A stretch of 64,000 nucleotides of DNA, taken from CAVTND01 sp963735955. Its GTDB lineage: Bacteria > Pseudomonadota > Gammaproteobacteria > Burkholderiales > Burkholderiaceae_F. The DNA lies in contig CAVTND010000008.1 in NCBI GenBank assembly GCA_963735955.1, positions 1 to 64,000 on the forward strand, written 5' to 3'. This document shows positions 1-9,095 of the stretch, piece after piece. Each line of letters begins with the position of its first letter. Position 1 is the first letter of the stretch. The notes under the pieces are model-generated. The model saw only the letters and a list, made by a program, of their open reading frames with translations. It searched no databases and had not been told where the DNA came from. The position numbers were made by a program, and so were the translations under genes.

Positions 1-2
1 AA

Positions 3-926
3 GGCACCTATGTCAGTTCGACCAACAGCCAGCTGACGACGGTGTCGGTGCTGACCCCGATGTGGGTCAACTTCAGCATTTCCGAGAACGAAGTCGAACG
101 CATCCGCGCCAACATTGCCAAGGGCCAGCTGCGACTGCCGGTCGACCGGCAGATGGAGGTCGAAGTCGAACTCGGTGACAACGTGCTGTTTCCACACACC
201 GGCAGGATCACTTTCGCCGATCCCTCGTACAACTCGCAGACCGGCACGTTCCTGATCCGTGCCACCGTCGACAATCCGGATGGGGTGCTGCGACCCAACC
301 AGTTCGTGCGCGCGCGGGTCATGGGCGCAGTGCGACCGAACGCGATCATGGTTCCGCAGCGTGCCGTGCAGCAGGGTGGGCAGGGCCACTTCGTCTGGCT
401 GGTGAACAAGGATGGCAAGGTCGAGTCTCGGCCGGTCGTGGTCGGCGACTGGTACCGCGACAGCTGGTTCATAACCGAAGGCCTGCGGCCGGGCGATCGC
501 CTGGTCGTGGACGGGGCGATGCGCCTGTCGCAAGGGGCTCCGGTGAAGGTCACGCCGTACGTGCCGAAGCCGGCCGAGCCAGCGGCCAAGGCCGCGAGCA
601 TGGCCACGGCGGTACCGCCCGCGCTGGTCGTCCACTTTGCCTCGGGACAATCGACGCTTGATGCGGCGTCACTGAAGGCCGTGCAAGCTGCCGCGGACGC
701 CATGCGCGTGGGTACCGCGCCGATCGACGTTACCGGCTATACCGATCGAACCGGCAAGTCCAGCAGCAATATCGAACTCGCCAGGCAGCGAGCAATGGCA
801 GTGCGGGCAGCGCTGATCGCCGCGGGGCTACCCGCGGAGCGCGTGCGGCTCAAGGCTCCGGTCGATATCACCGGCAGCGGAACCGAAGCCGAGGCACGCA
901 GAGTGGAAATCAGCGCCCTGCCCTGA
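3..926 (+). CDS. RND efflux periplasmic adaptor (MFP/HlyD family), 5' truncated, with C-terminal OmpA-like domain
   Basis: The open frame runs in from the left edge (base 3), so the N-terminus is missing; 307 residues are visible. Residues 1 to about 185 are the last part of a membrane fusion protein: 'LTPMWVNFSISE', the 'GTFLIRATVDNPDG' strand, 'LRPNQFVRARV', and the membrane-proximal 'LRPGDRLVVDGAMRL'. Adaptors of this family link an inner-membrane RND pump to an outer-membrane channel, and the pump (next gene, 18 bp away) and channel follow. After a Pro/Ala-rich linker (about 186–205) there is an OmpA C-terminal-like module: 'VVHFASGQSTL', 'VTGYTDRTG' near residue 245, 'ELARQRAMAV', and 'ARRVEI' near 301. 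The Asp of TD and the Arg of RQRA match residues that bind peptidoglycan in OmpA domains. Adaptors normally stop where the linker begins here. Fusion is seen directly; peptidoglycan anchoring is inferred. Confidence 0.88.
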   Translation, partial: GTYVSSTNSQLTTVSVLTPMWVNFSISENEVERIRANIAKGQLRLPVDRQMEVEVELGDNVLFPHTGRITFADPSYNSQTGTFLIRATVDNPDGVLRPNQFVRARVMGAVRPNAIMVPQRAVQQGGQGHFVWLVNKDGKVESRPVVVGDWYRDSWFITEGLRPGDRLVVDGAMRLSQGAPVKVTPYVPKPAEPAAKAASMATAVPPALVVHFASGQSTLDAASLKAVQAAADAMRVGTAPIDVTGYTDRTGKSSSNIELARQRAMAVRAALIAAGLPAERVRLKAPVDITGSGTEAEARRVEISALP

Positions 927-944
927 TTTCCGGAATCCGCCTCG

Positions 945-3900
945 ATGTTCTCGCGCTTCTTCATCGAACGGCCGATCTTCGCGGCGGTTGTTTCGATCAT
1001 CTTCGTGCTCGCCGGCCTGCTGTCGATGGTCGTGCTGCCGGTGCAGCAGTACCCGTCGATCACGCCGGTGCAGGTGACGGTGCAGGCGACCTATCCGGGA
1101 GCGGACTCGAAGACCGTGGCTGATTCGGTCGCCGCGCCGATCGAGGCCCAGGTCAACGGCGTCGACAACATGCTCTACATGTCGTCGACCAGTTCGGCCA
1201 CCGGCCAGCTGACGCTGACGGTCTACTTCTCGCTCGACACCGATCCCGATATCGCCCAGGTCCAGGTGCAGAACCGCGTCAATCTCGCGCTGCCGCAGCT
1301 GCCGTCGGCGGTCACGCAGCAGGGCGTGTCGGTGCAGAAGAAATCCTCGTCGATCATGATGCTGGTGGCGGTCACCGGCCAGCCCGACCGCTACAGCGGC
1401 GACTACGTCGCCAACTACGCGAACGTCTACGTGCTCGATGCGCTCAAGCGCGTGCCGGGCGCGGGCCAGGCGCAGATCATGGGCGTGCCCGACCAGGCGA
1501 TGCGCATCTGGATGAATCCGGACCGCATGGCTTCGCTCGGGATCACCACCACCGACATCTACAACGCGGTGAATACAGCAGAACGCGCTGTTCGGAGCCG
1601 GCCAGATCGGGCAGCAGCCGAATGCGGGCGCGGTGGAGCTGACCTTTCCGGTGGTCACCCAAGGGCCGTTCACCGACCCGCGCCAGTACCTGAACATCAT
1701 CTTGCGCGCCAACCAGGACGGCAGCGCGATCGTGCGCGTCGGCGATGTCGCGCGTGCCGAAGTCGGCCTGCGCCAGTACATCGTCGACACCCAGCTGAAC
1801 CGGGCGCCGACCACCTTCATCGCGATCTACCAGCAGCCCGGCGCCAACGGCCTGGTGGTCTCCGAACGCGGTGCGCAAGTCCCTCGAGGAGATGAAGTCG
1901 CGCTTCCCGAAGGGCATGGACTACGCGGTGGCGCTCGACACCAACGACTTCGTGCGCCTGTCGATCGAGGAGGTGCATCAAGACGCTGGCCGAGGCGATC
2001 GTGCTGGTGGTGCTCGTCGTGTACCTGTTCCTGCAGAGCTTGCGCACCACGCTGATCTGCGCGGTCGCGATCGTGGTCGCGCTGGTCAGCCACCTTTGCC
2101 GGCATGCTGGCGCTCGGCTTCTCGATCAACCTGCTCACGCTGTTCGGGCTGATCCTCGCGATCGGCATGGTGGTCGACGATGCGATCGTCGTCTGTCGAG
2201 AACGTCGAGCGCATCATGCACGAGCACCAGCTCGGCGCCGAGGGAGGCGACGTTCCGCTCGATGAGCGAGATCGGCAGCTCGCTCGTCGCGGTCGTGCTG
2301 GTGATGGCGTCGGTGTTCGTGCCGGCCGCCTTCCTGCCGGGAACGACCGGGCAGCTTTACAAGCAGTTCGCGATCACGATCGTGATCTCGGTCTCGGTGT
2401 CCGGTTTCATCGCGCTGACGCTCACGCCGGCGATGTGCGCACTGCTGCTCAAGCACAACCCGCCGCCGACGCGCGGCTTATTCGCCTGGTTCAACCGCCA
2501 GGTCGATCGCGTGACGCGCGGCTTCGGCCACGCGGTGGAATTCGTCATCAAGCGCATGGTCGTCGCCTTCGTGCTGCTCGGCCGTGTTTCTCTGGCCATC
2601 TGGCACCTGTTCGCGGTGCTGCCGACGAGCTTCGTGCCGCAGGAGGACCAGGGCTACGCGATGGTCGCGATCATGCATGCCGCAGTCGGCGAGCCTCGAC
2701 CGCACGCAGGCCGTGGCCGAGCGGGTCGATGCGATGCTGGCCAAGATCCCCGGCGTCGACAAGCGCTCGATGATCACGGGCTACAGCCTGATCGACGGCG
2801 GCTTCAAGACCAACGCGGCGACGTTCTTCGTCACCTTCAAGGACTTCCGAGGAACGCTACGCCTCGGTCGAAACGGCGCGCACGCAAAACACGCGCGCGA
2901 TCCTCCTCGCGCTCTACGACCAGGCCAAGTTCATCGAGGAAGCGATCGTGCTGCCGATCGCGCCGCCCGCGATCCCGGGCATCGGCACCACCGGCGGCTT
3001 CGAGTTCTGGATCCAGGACACGGCGGCCGGCAGCCCGGTCGAGCTCGACGCGCTGACACGGGCCTTTCATCGCGAAGGCGCGCGCGCGGCCCGAGCTGGC
3101 CGGGCTCAACACGACCTTCACCGCCAGCGCGCAGCAACTGCGCGCCGATGTCGACCGCGACAAGGCCACGCTGCTCGGCCTGCAGGTGCAGGACGTGTAC
3201 AGCGCGATCCAGGCCCAGTTCGGCTCGCTGACTGCGAGCCAGTTCAGCCAGTTCAGCCGGGTCTGGTGGGTCATCGTGCAGTCGGATGCGAAGTATCGCC
3301 AGCATCCGGAGGACCTGACGCGGCTCTACACGCGCAACGAGCCAGAACACGATGGTGCCTCTGTCGTCGGTGGTGACGACACGCTGGACCACCGGTCCGG
3401 ACATCCTGCCCCACTTCAACGGCTTCCCGGCCGCCAAGGTGATCGGCAGTCCGGCGCCGGGCTACAGCTCGGGCGAGGCCATCGCCGCGATGGAGGACGT
3501 CGCGCGCGAGGTGCTGCCGGAAGGCTACTCCTTCGCCTGGTCCGGCCTCGCGTTCGAGGAGAAGAAGTCGGGCGGGACCTCGGCGCTCGCCTTCGTCTTC
3601 GGCCTGATCATCGTTTTCCTCGTGCTGGCCGCCCAGTACGAATCGTGGACGTTGCCGGGCGCGGTGATGACGGCGGTTCCGTTCGGCATTCTTGGTGCGC
3701 TGGTCACCAACTGGGCGCGTGGACTGGAAAACGACGTCTACTTCCAGATCGGCCTGCTGGTGCTGATCGGCCTCGGCGCAAAAAACGCCGTGCTGCGCGT
3801 GTCGGCCGCCGTCGACTTTCGCAAACAGGGGCACTCGATCATGGAGGCGACACGGCTCGCCGGAGAGCAGCGCCTGCGGCCGATCATCATGACTTCGCTC

Positions 3901-4164
3901 GCGTTTGCGTTCGGCTGCCTTCCGCTGGCGATCGCGGTTGGCGCCGGCGCCAATGCGCGCCATTCGATCGGCACCGGCATTATTGGCGGCATGATCGGCG
4001 AGACCACGCTCGCAATGCTTTATGTGCCGCTGTTTTTCTACCTGTTCGACCGGCTCGCCGAGCGCCGCAAGGGCGCATCGAAGTCGGAGACTGGCGCGTC
4101 GCCGCCCGCAGGCGCGCCCGGCGGGACGACGGTGGCCGAAGCGGCTGCCCCGAAGGACGGCTGA
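945..4164 (+). pseudogene. RND multidrug efflux permease (HAE-1/AcrB family), about ten frameshifts
   Basis: The start at 945 (MFSRFFIERPIF) is the classic HAE-1 N-terminus, and the coding span (about 1070 codons) equals a full AcrB-type pump. This is the proton-driven inner-membrane component of the tripartite exporter. Key features survive in successive frames: 'DDAIVV' in TM4 (the two proton-relay aspartates), 'LTPAMCALLL', 'LPTSFVPQEDQGY', and 'GLGAKNAVL' in TM10 with the conserved Lys. The frame is broken near 1574–1578, 1864, 1976, 2091, 2194, 2244, 2691, 2848, 3067 and 3342. Each is repaired by removing one base, and the segments then join into one continuous family-like protein. From about 3352 to the stop the frame is clean. 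I expect a functional gene with consensus errors, but as written it cannot be translated. Substrate range is not deducible. Confidence 0.85.
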
Positions 4165-4165
4165 G

Positions 4166-5621
4166 ATGCGTGCCGCGCTTGCTCTCGCCGCGCTGGCCTT
4201 GCTTGCCGGCTGCCTCGTCGGGCCCGATTATCAGCGGCCGGACATTTCGAGCCCCGCGACCTTCCAGTACGCCCCGAAGGACGCGGCCGACACCGCCGAT
4301 ACGCTGTGGTGGAAGCAGTTCAGCGATCCGGTGCTTGATCAGTTGATCGTCGAAGCGCTCGCGCACAACACCAACATCGCAATCGCAGCGGCAAACGTCG
4401 AGCAGGCTGCCGCAATCCTGACGCAAGCGCGCTCGCCGCTCTTCCCCCAGACCGGCTATGGCGCCAGCGGCGGCGCGGGCGCAGAGCACACAGCCCGCCT
4501 TTGCTTCGCTGATCCCCAACTATCCGAATCCTGCCACCGCCTACCAGGCGCTGCTTTCGGTCAGCTGGGAGATCGATCTCTGGGGGCGGATCCGGCGCCA
4601 GTCCGAGTCCGCGCTCGCGAATCTACTCGCCACCGATGAAGCGCGTCGTGGCGTCATCCTGTCGCTGGTCGCCTCGGTCGCCGGCAACTACCTGCAGCTG
4701 CGCGGCCTCGATGCGCAGCTCGTGGTAGCGAGGCAGACACTGGGCACCTACAGCGAGTCGGTCAAGCTGTTCGAGCTGCAGTTCAAGTACGGACAGGTCT
4801 CGAAGATGAACGTGGTTCAGGCGCAGTCCCAGTACGAGTCGGCCGCCGCTCAGATTCCGCTGATCGAATCGCAGATCGCGCAAACCGAAAACGCCCTGGC
4901 GGTGCTGGTCGGACGCAATCCGGGCCCGATTGCGCGCGGCAAGTCAATCGACCAGCTCGCGATGCCGTCGGTGCCGGCAGGTGTGCCGTCGACACTGCTG
5001 GAGCGGCGTCCCGACCTGCTGCAGTCCGAACAGCAGCTGATTGCCGCCAACGCCCAGATCGGCGCTGCCAAGGCACTGTACTTTCCGGCGATTTCGCTGA
5101 CCGGCGCCTACGGCGGCGCGAGCGCCGAACTTTCCAATCTGTTCAAGGGTTCCGCGCGGGTCTGGAGTTACGCCGGAACAATCACCGGCCCGATTTTCAC
5201 GTTCGGGGCGGTAAGTGGCCAGGTGGGACAGGCGGAAGCCGCGCAGCGGGCGGCGCTGCTCAACTACGAACTGTCGATCCGCAATGCCTTTGCCGATGTC
5301 GACAATTCATTGGTAGCGCGCGAGAAGTTGCAGGAACAGCTCGCAGCGCAGCAGAAGCTGGTCTCCGCACTGAAGGAATACTCGCGGCTGGCGCGACTGC
5401 AGTTTGACGGCGGCTACACCTCGTATACGACGGTGCTGCAGGCCGAGCAGACGCTGTTTCCGGCGGAGCTCAATCTGGCGTCGATCCGCACGTCGACATT
5501 TGCGTCGGCAGTGAACATCTACAAGGCCATGGGCGGCGGCTGGGTCACCGAGGCCGACAAACTCAGTGGAAGTGCGCGCAATCCGGTCGCGCCGAGCCTC
5601 TTGAAACAGCCCATGTTCTGA
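4166..5621 (+). CDS. Outer membrane efflux lipoprotein (OprM/NodT family), one frameshift
   Basis: Channel component of the RND operon, starting one base after the pump stop. The N-terminus has a short hydrophobic signal with lipobox LLAGC (lipidated Cys at residue 16), followed by 'LVGPDYQRP', typical of the NodT family. Two outer membrane efflux protein repeats follow, with 'LWWKQFSDPVLDQLI', 'SWEIDLWGRI', 'VPSTLLERRPDLL' and 'FPAISLTGAYG'. The frame shifts by +1 near 4478–4484 (extra base in a GC-rich 'gcgcgggcgcag' stretch); downstream the second frame is open to 5621 and completes a protein of about 484 residues, the usual family size. A single indel in an otherwise conserved gene suggests a sequence error. 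The channel would form the trimeric outer-membrane/periplasmic duct for the two upstream partners. Confidence 0.87.
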
Positions 5622-5694
5622 AACGGCCGGGCACAGATTCGGCTTGGCTCCAGCTGAACGCTGCGCTTTCAAATTGCTCGCTTGTCGGGCCAGC

Positions 5695-6153
5695 TCAGGA
5701 GCCGGCCCGCTGACAGGCGACGCTCAACTCCCTGCAGACATTCAGGATTCGCGCGACGATCGTCGACGTGGTTGACGTCGTAATTCCCGGGTGGGCCGTC
5801 GAGATCATCAGCTGCGAAAGTCCGTCGCCCAGGAGATTCACCTGAATGCCGCCAATCTGGCTGCCGTCGGTGAACTCGATCGAACGTTTCACATCGTCGG
5901 TGCCGGTTACGCGGACCTCGGTATTCTTGGCAAACAGGCGCTTGATCGTGCTGAAGACCTTTTCGGGTGCGACTTCGACGATCACGGTTGCCGTGTCATA
6001 CGACGCGCCACCGGCGGGCGCGGACTGGGACATTTGCTCGATCCGCCCGATCACGTGCCGGGCGAGAAATACCGCCTGCGCCGCGGCGACGACAGGCAGG
6101 CCCAGCACAACGATGCCGGCGATCAGGGCACGAATGCGAATCGGATGCTGCAT
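5695..6153 (-). CDS. Conserved secreted or membrane-anchored protein of unknown function
   Basis: A 152-residue protein with a basic N-terminus and a hydrophobic segment (residues 8–26) ending in AAAQA, which reads as a signal peptide or single membrane anchor. The mature part contains 'TATVIVEVAPEKVFSTIKRL', 'FTDGSQIGGIQVNLLGDGLSQLMI' and a Cys-containing C-terminus (CRELSVAC). The pattern resembles small periplasmic proteins found next to envelope genes in betaproteobacteria that carry a two-strand/helix repeat after a signal, but I cannot name a family. It converges on the efflux operon with a gap of about 70 bp. Codon use looks normal for the window, supporting a real gene. Function not assigned. 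Confidence 0.62.
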   Translation of the reverse strand: MQHPIRIRALIAGIVVLGLPVVAAAQAVFLARHVIGRIEQMSQSAPAGGASYDTATVIVEVAPEKVFSTIKRLFAKNTEVRVTGTDDVKRSIEFTDGSQIGGIQVNLLGDGLSQLMISTAHPGITTSTTSTIVARILNVCRELSVACQRAGS

Positions 6154-6237
6154 GACCAGACTCCCCTCATTGGTGCGGTGTCGAACTCCTAAGCTTGCGT
6201 AGTCCAGGCAGAGCTGCGAGTCGATTTCGCTGGCAAC

Positions 6238-6705
6238 TCAACGCGTCCAAATCTGATGCGAAGTGAGCAGGCCGGACTTGACCCTGATATCGAGGCGACC
6301 TTCGGGCGTCAATGTCAGTTCAGCCGGGTAGGTACGACCGCGGCGTGGCGAGTACACAGTGCCGCCGGTCCAGACGCCGTCGGCGGTGTTCCTGAACCCC
6401 GACAGGATTTCGATCCCCATGATCGGCCGGCCGCGCAGCGTGGCATCGCTGTTATTGGCATCGAGCAGGGGCTTGCCGGCCAGCCCGGCTTCCTTCAGCC
6501 AGACGACCTTGCCGGAGTAGACACCCGTGCCGTCGGTACCGCGCTCGACCAAGATCTCGACACGCGAGGCACCATCCTCGGTCAGCCAGGTGCCGACGAT
6601 CGCATCCGCGACGCCAGTCGCGCCGACGCCCAGCGGCAGCAAGGCCGCGGCACACACCGCGCCAGTTCGGAGCATGCGCAGCATGCGCTGCATGAGTGAT
6701 TGCAT
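6238..6705 (-). CDS. DUF2147 domain-containing secreted protein
   Basis: A 155-residue protein with an N-terminal signal peptide (hydrophobic stretch near residues 14–30 ending around GVGA) followed by a single DUF2147 domain. Supporting motifs are 'IVGTWLTEDGASRVEI', 'YSGKVVWLKE', 'GKPLLDANNSDATLRGRP', 'GIEILSGF', 'GVWTGGTVYSPRRGRTY' and 'LTLTPEGRLDIRV', which is the whole domain in order. These proteins are exported and predicted to be lipocalin-like small beta-barrels of unknown role. The start is taken at 6705; Met5 or Met8 are alternatives. It sits between an unknown secreted protein and the desaturase, with no strong operon signal. Confidence 0.82.
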   Translation of the reverse strand: MQSLMQRMLRMLRTGAVCAAALLPLGVGATGVADAIVGTWLTEDGASRVEILVERGTDGTGVYSGKVVWLKEAGLAGKPLLDANNSDATLRGRPIMGIEILSGFRNTADGVWTGGTVYSPRRGRTYPAELTLTPEGRLDIRVKSGLLTSHQIWTR

Positions 6706-6773
6706 CCGTTCAGTCTTGCCTGATTCCCGTTCTTGTGCTCGCCGCGGAACTTCTATGACCGCTGCGTGAACAG

Positions 6774-7895
6774 CTAGGCGGCCGCGCGAAGCGCCGACTG
6801 GCGCTCGTGTTCAGCCACCGAAATGATGCGGCGTGCCCGCGTATCCCAGAGCACGCACTTGAGTGCGGCAGGAATCTGCGCGAGTCTGATGCGAGTGACG
6901 CCGCTGAACAGATGCCGGTTTTCGTCATGGCAGTCGGCCAGCCGGTGGAACGGAATCCGCGCCGACAGGTGGTGAACATGGTGGTATCCGATGCTGGCGG
7001 TGAACCAGTTTAGCCACGGCGGCAGCACCAGCAGGCTCGTGCCCTCGATGGCCGCCTGATCCGAACTCCAGTCTTCGTCGCCGCTCGCATACGAATGCTC
7101 GAAGTTGTGCTGCACCGTGAACAGCACGATGCCGGCGCCGCCTGCGAGCGAGATACTGGCGATGTAGAAGACGAGGAACAGCGCCGGGCCTACGAGCCAG
7201 GCCATCACGGCACACAGGCCCAGCAGGGCCACGTTGTTCCAGAACATGTGCCAGTACTCGGGCCACGACGTCCAGTGCGGCGTATCGAAGCTCAGCGCAT
7301 GCGCCCGCATCGACAGCGCGGGCTGCGCAACTTTGTGCCTGAGCACATGGACGACCAGGGCGACACTGCCGCGCAGCCAGTTCAGGCGCGGGCTCAGGAA
7401 CAGGTAGTCAAAGCCAGCCAGCGGCGCCAGCCAGATGCTGCGCGCACTGCGGTACCGGCGCTGCCGCCGCGCACTCATCGTTGCATACTCGTCCACGGTA
7501 ACGATGCTCAGCGGCCCGCGGTAGCTGGTCCAGTTGCCATTGGTGGAGTGATGAAACAGGTGATGCTTCGACCACACATACTGCGGCATGGCGGTCAGCA
7601 CGCCGAACACGAAGCCGAACACCTTGTTGAGGCGCGCGGCGCGAAACAGGCTGGCATGGCCGCACTCGTGCATCAGCACGAACGCCCGCAGCAGAAACAG
7701 GCTCATCAGCGCAATCACGCCGGCGGCAAGCCAGTAGGACACTGTGGCACCGGGCACGGCGACAAGCCATAGCGCGGCCAGCGGCAGCACGGTGGTCGCC
7801 ACCGCCGCAAACCCGCTGAGGTTGTCCGGTCTGGCATGCCGATCGATGATCGCGCGCTTGCGGTCCCTGAAGGTGGCGGTCTGAGACAAGGTCAA
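6774..7895 (-). CDS. Fatty acid desaturase family membrane protein
   Basis: A membrane di-iron desaturase/hydroxylase with the three histidine boxes: HECGH, 'HHLFHH' and 'HHVHHL', interleaved with four or more hydrophobic spans (for example around 'WLAAGVIALMSLFLLRAFVL' and 'LFLVFYIASISLAGGAGIVL'). It would introduce a double bond or hydroxyl group into an acyl chain at the inner membrane using an electron-transfer partner not present nearby. The frame stays open upstream to an ATG at 8111, but those extra 72 residues are Ser/Pro/Arg-rich with poor third-position GC and no homologous look, so a TTG start near 7895 (or 7889) is preferred; this gives 373 residues, the usual length. Substrate and regiospecificity cannot be told from sequence alone. 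Confidence 0.83.
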   Translation of the reverse strand: MTLSQTATFRDRKRAIIDRHARPDNLSGFAAVATTVLPLAALWLVAVPGATVSYWLAAGVIALMSLFLLRAFVLMHECGHASLFRAARLNKVFGFVFGVLTAMPQYVWSKHHLFHHSTNGNWTSYRGPLSIVTVDEYATMSARRQRRYRSARSIWLAPLAGFDYLFLSPRLNWLRGSVALVVHVLRHKVAQPALSMRAHALSFDTPHWTSWPEYWHMFWNNVALLGLCAVMAWLVGPALFLVFYIASISLAGGAGIVLFTVQHNFEHSYASGDEDWSSDQAAIEGTSLLVLPPWLNWFTASIGYHHVHHLSARIPFHRLADCHDENRHLFSGVTRIRLAQIPAALKCVLWDTRARRIISVAEHERQSALRAAA

Positions 7896-8166
7896 AGGCT
7901 GATTCTGGCGGCTGCCTCGTGAGCCAAAGGGCGCCTCGAGCGGTCGAGTGGACAGAGTATGACGAGACCCGCCGAACTGGGTTAGCGGCCGCGGTGGCGG
8001 CAGACTAACCGATGTCCGCGAGGAATGAGGTGTTCCGGCCGATGGCGGCAATGGATGACTTCCCCTATTTCGCGGCGATCGCGTGCTCGCGCATTGTACA
8101 GCGTCGACCATTCCGATGTCCCCCGCGCAGCACGATCTGCCTGCTCAGGCCCAAGGTCGACCGCCT

Positions 8167-9034
8167 TCAGCCGTAATTGGTCGCGGAAATGATCCAGGTG
8201 CTCGATGGCGCCCATATGCCATCGGGTCGTACAAAAGGCGCGAGCGCTTCATTGAGCGCTGCAATCACCTGGGGCTTGCGCTTCACGCCTTCTTCTCCGG
8301 CCAGACGAATGATCTCGCCGGCGGGACCGAGCGCCATCGCGAACTCGATCGCGTCGTTCATGTCGCGGCCGATGCAGATGTCGCAGTCAAAGCGCTCGAA
8401 GCTGATCCGATCGAATCCCGCGCCGCGCAGCATCGTGCTCACCATGTCCGGGCCCGCCATGGAGAACGGCCCAGGACCGCAGTGCACCTGGTCGGTCTCT
8501 TCATGCGACACCACCGGCACGATCTGTTTCACGCGCAACTCAGCTTCATATAACCAGGGATTTTCCTCGCGTCGGCGCCATACGACCTGCGTGAACGTGC
8601 CGCCCGGCTTCAGCGACTTGCGCACGTTGCGCATTGCAGCGCCAGGCATTTCGAAGAACATGGTGCCGAAGCGCGCGAAAGCGTGGTCATATGGGCCACG
8701 CAGGTCGCCCCACTGCGCATCAGCAACGAAGAAGCGGGCGTTATCGACGCCCTCCTTGCGCGCTTCTGTCTCCGACGCATGGACGAAGTTTTCGGCACAG
8801 TCGACCCCGACCGCTTCACCGGCAGGTCCCAGGCGCCTGGCGATGCGCAGCGTGCTGTCACCGAAGCCGCAGCCGACATCCAGCACGCGCGCACCTTCGG
8901 GATAGCGGCAGCGCTCGAGCGCGGCTTCGGTGTGCTGCGCCAGTCCTTCCACGATCAAGTGCCGGAAGCGGCAGAACTTTTCGATACAGGACCGTGTTCC
9001 AGGCTTCAATGATGATGCGATTGCCGTCTTCCAT
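8167..9034 (-). CDS. Class I SAM-dependent methyltransferase, N-terminal frameshift
   Basis: Rossmann-type methyltransferase of about 288 residues. SAM motif I is 'VLDVGCGFGDSTL', with the acidic 'VGVDCAENFV' after it, then 'FFVADAQWGDL' and the post-I motif 'NVRKSLKPGGTFTQVVW'. The ORF that reads from 9009 lacks a natural N-terminus. In the neighbouring frame an ATG at 9034 starts 'MEDGNRIIIEAWNTVLY', which joins to 'EKFCRFRHLIVEGLAQH' if one base (8983) is removed. I therefore annotate the gene from 9034 with a single-base insertion. Substrate unknown; it is a generic UbiE/ubiquinone-like fold rather than a recognisable biosynthetic enzyme. Genes on either side do not suggest a pathway. Confidence 0.82.
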
Positions 9035-9095
9035 GGCTCACCTTGTGCCGTGCAGGTCTGAACATCAATTGCCGTCTTGCTTCGTCAATACTGTC

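Noticed and set aside
828..1820. Long minus-strand open frames over the RND pump and similar antisense frames across the window
   Set aside because: They mirror high-GC plus-strand coding sequence, have Arg/His-rich composition and no protein-family features.
1570..3345. Programmed ribosomal frameshifting in the RND pump
   Set aside because: Ten +1 sites without slippery heptamers or downstream structures in one gene is not plausible; sequence error is the simpler reading.
7896..8111. 72-residue N-terminal extension of the desaturase
   Set aside because: Poor third-position GC, Ser/Pro/Arg-rich, and the remaining protein already has full family length.
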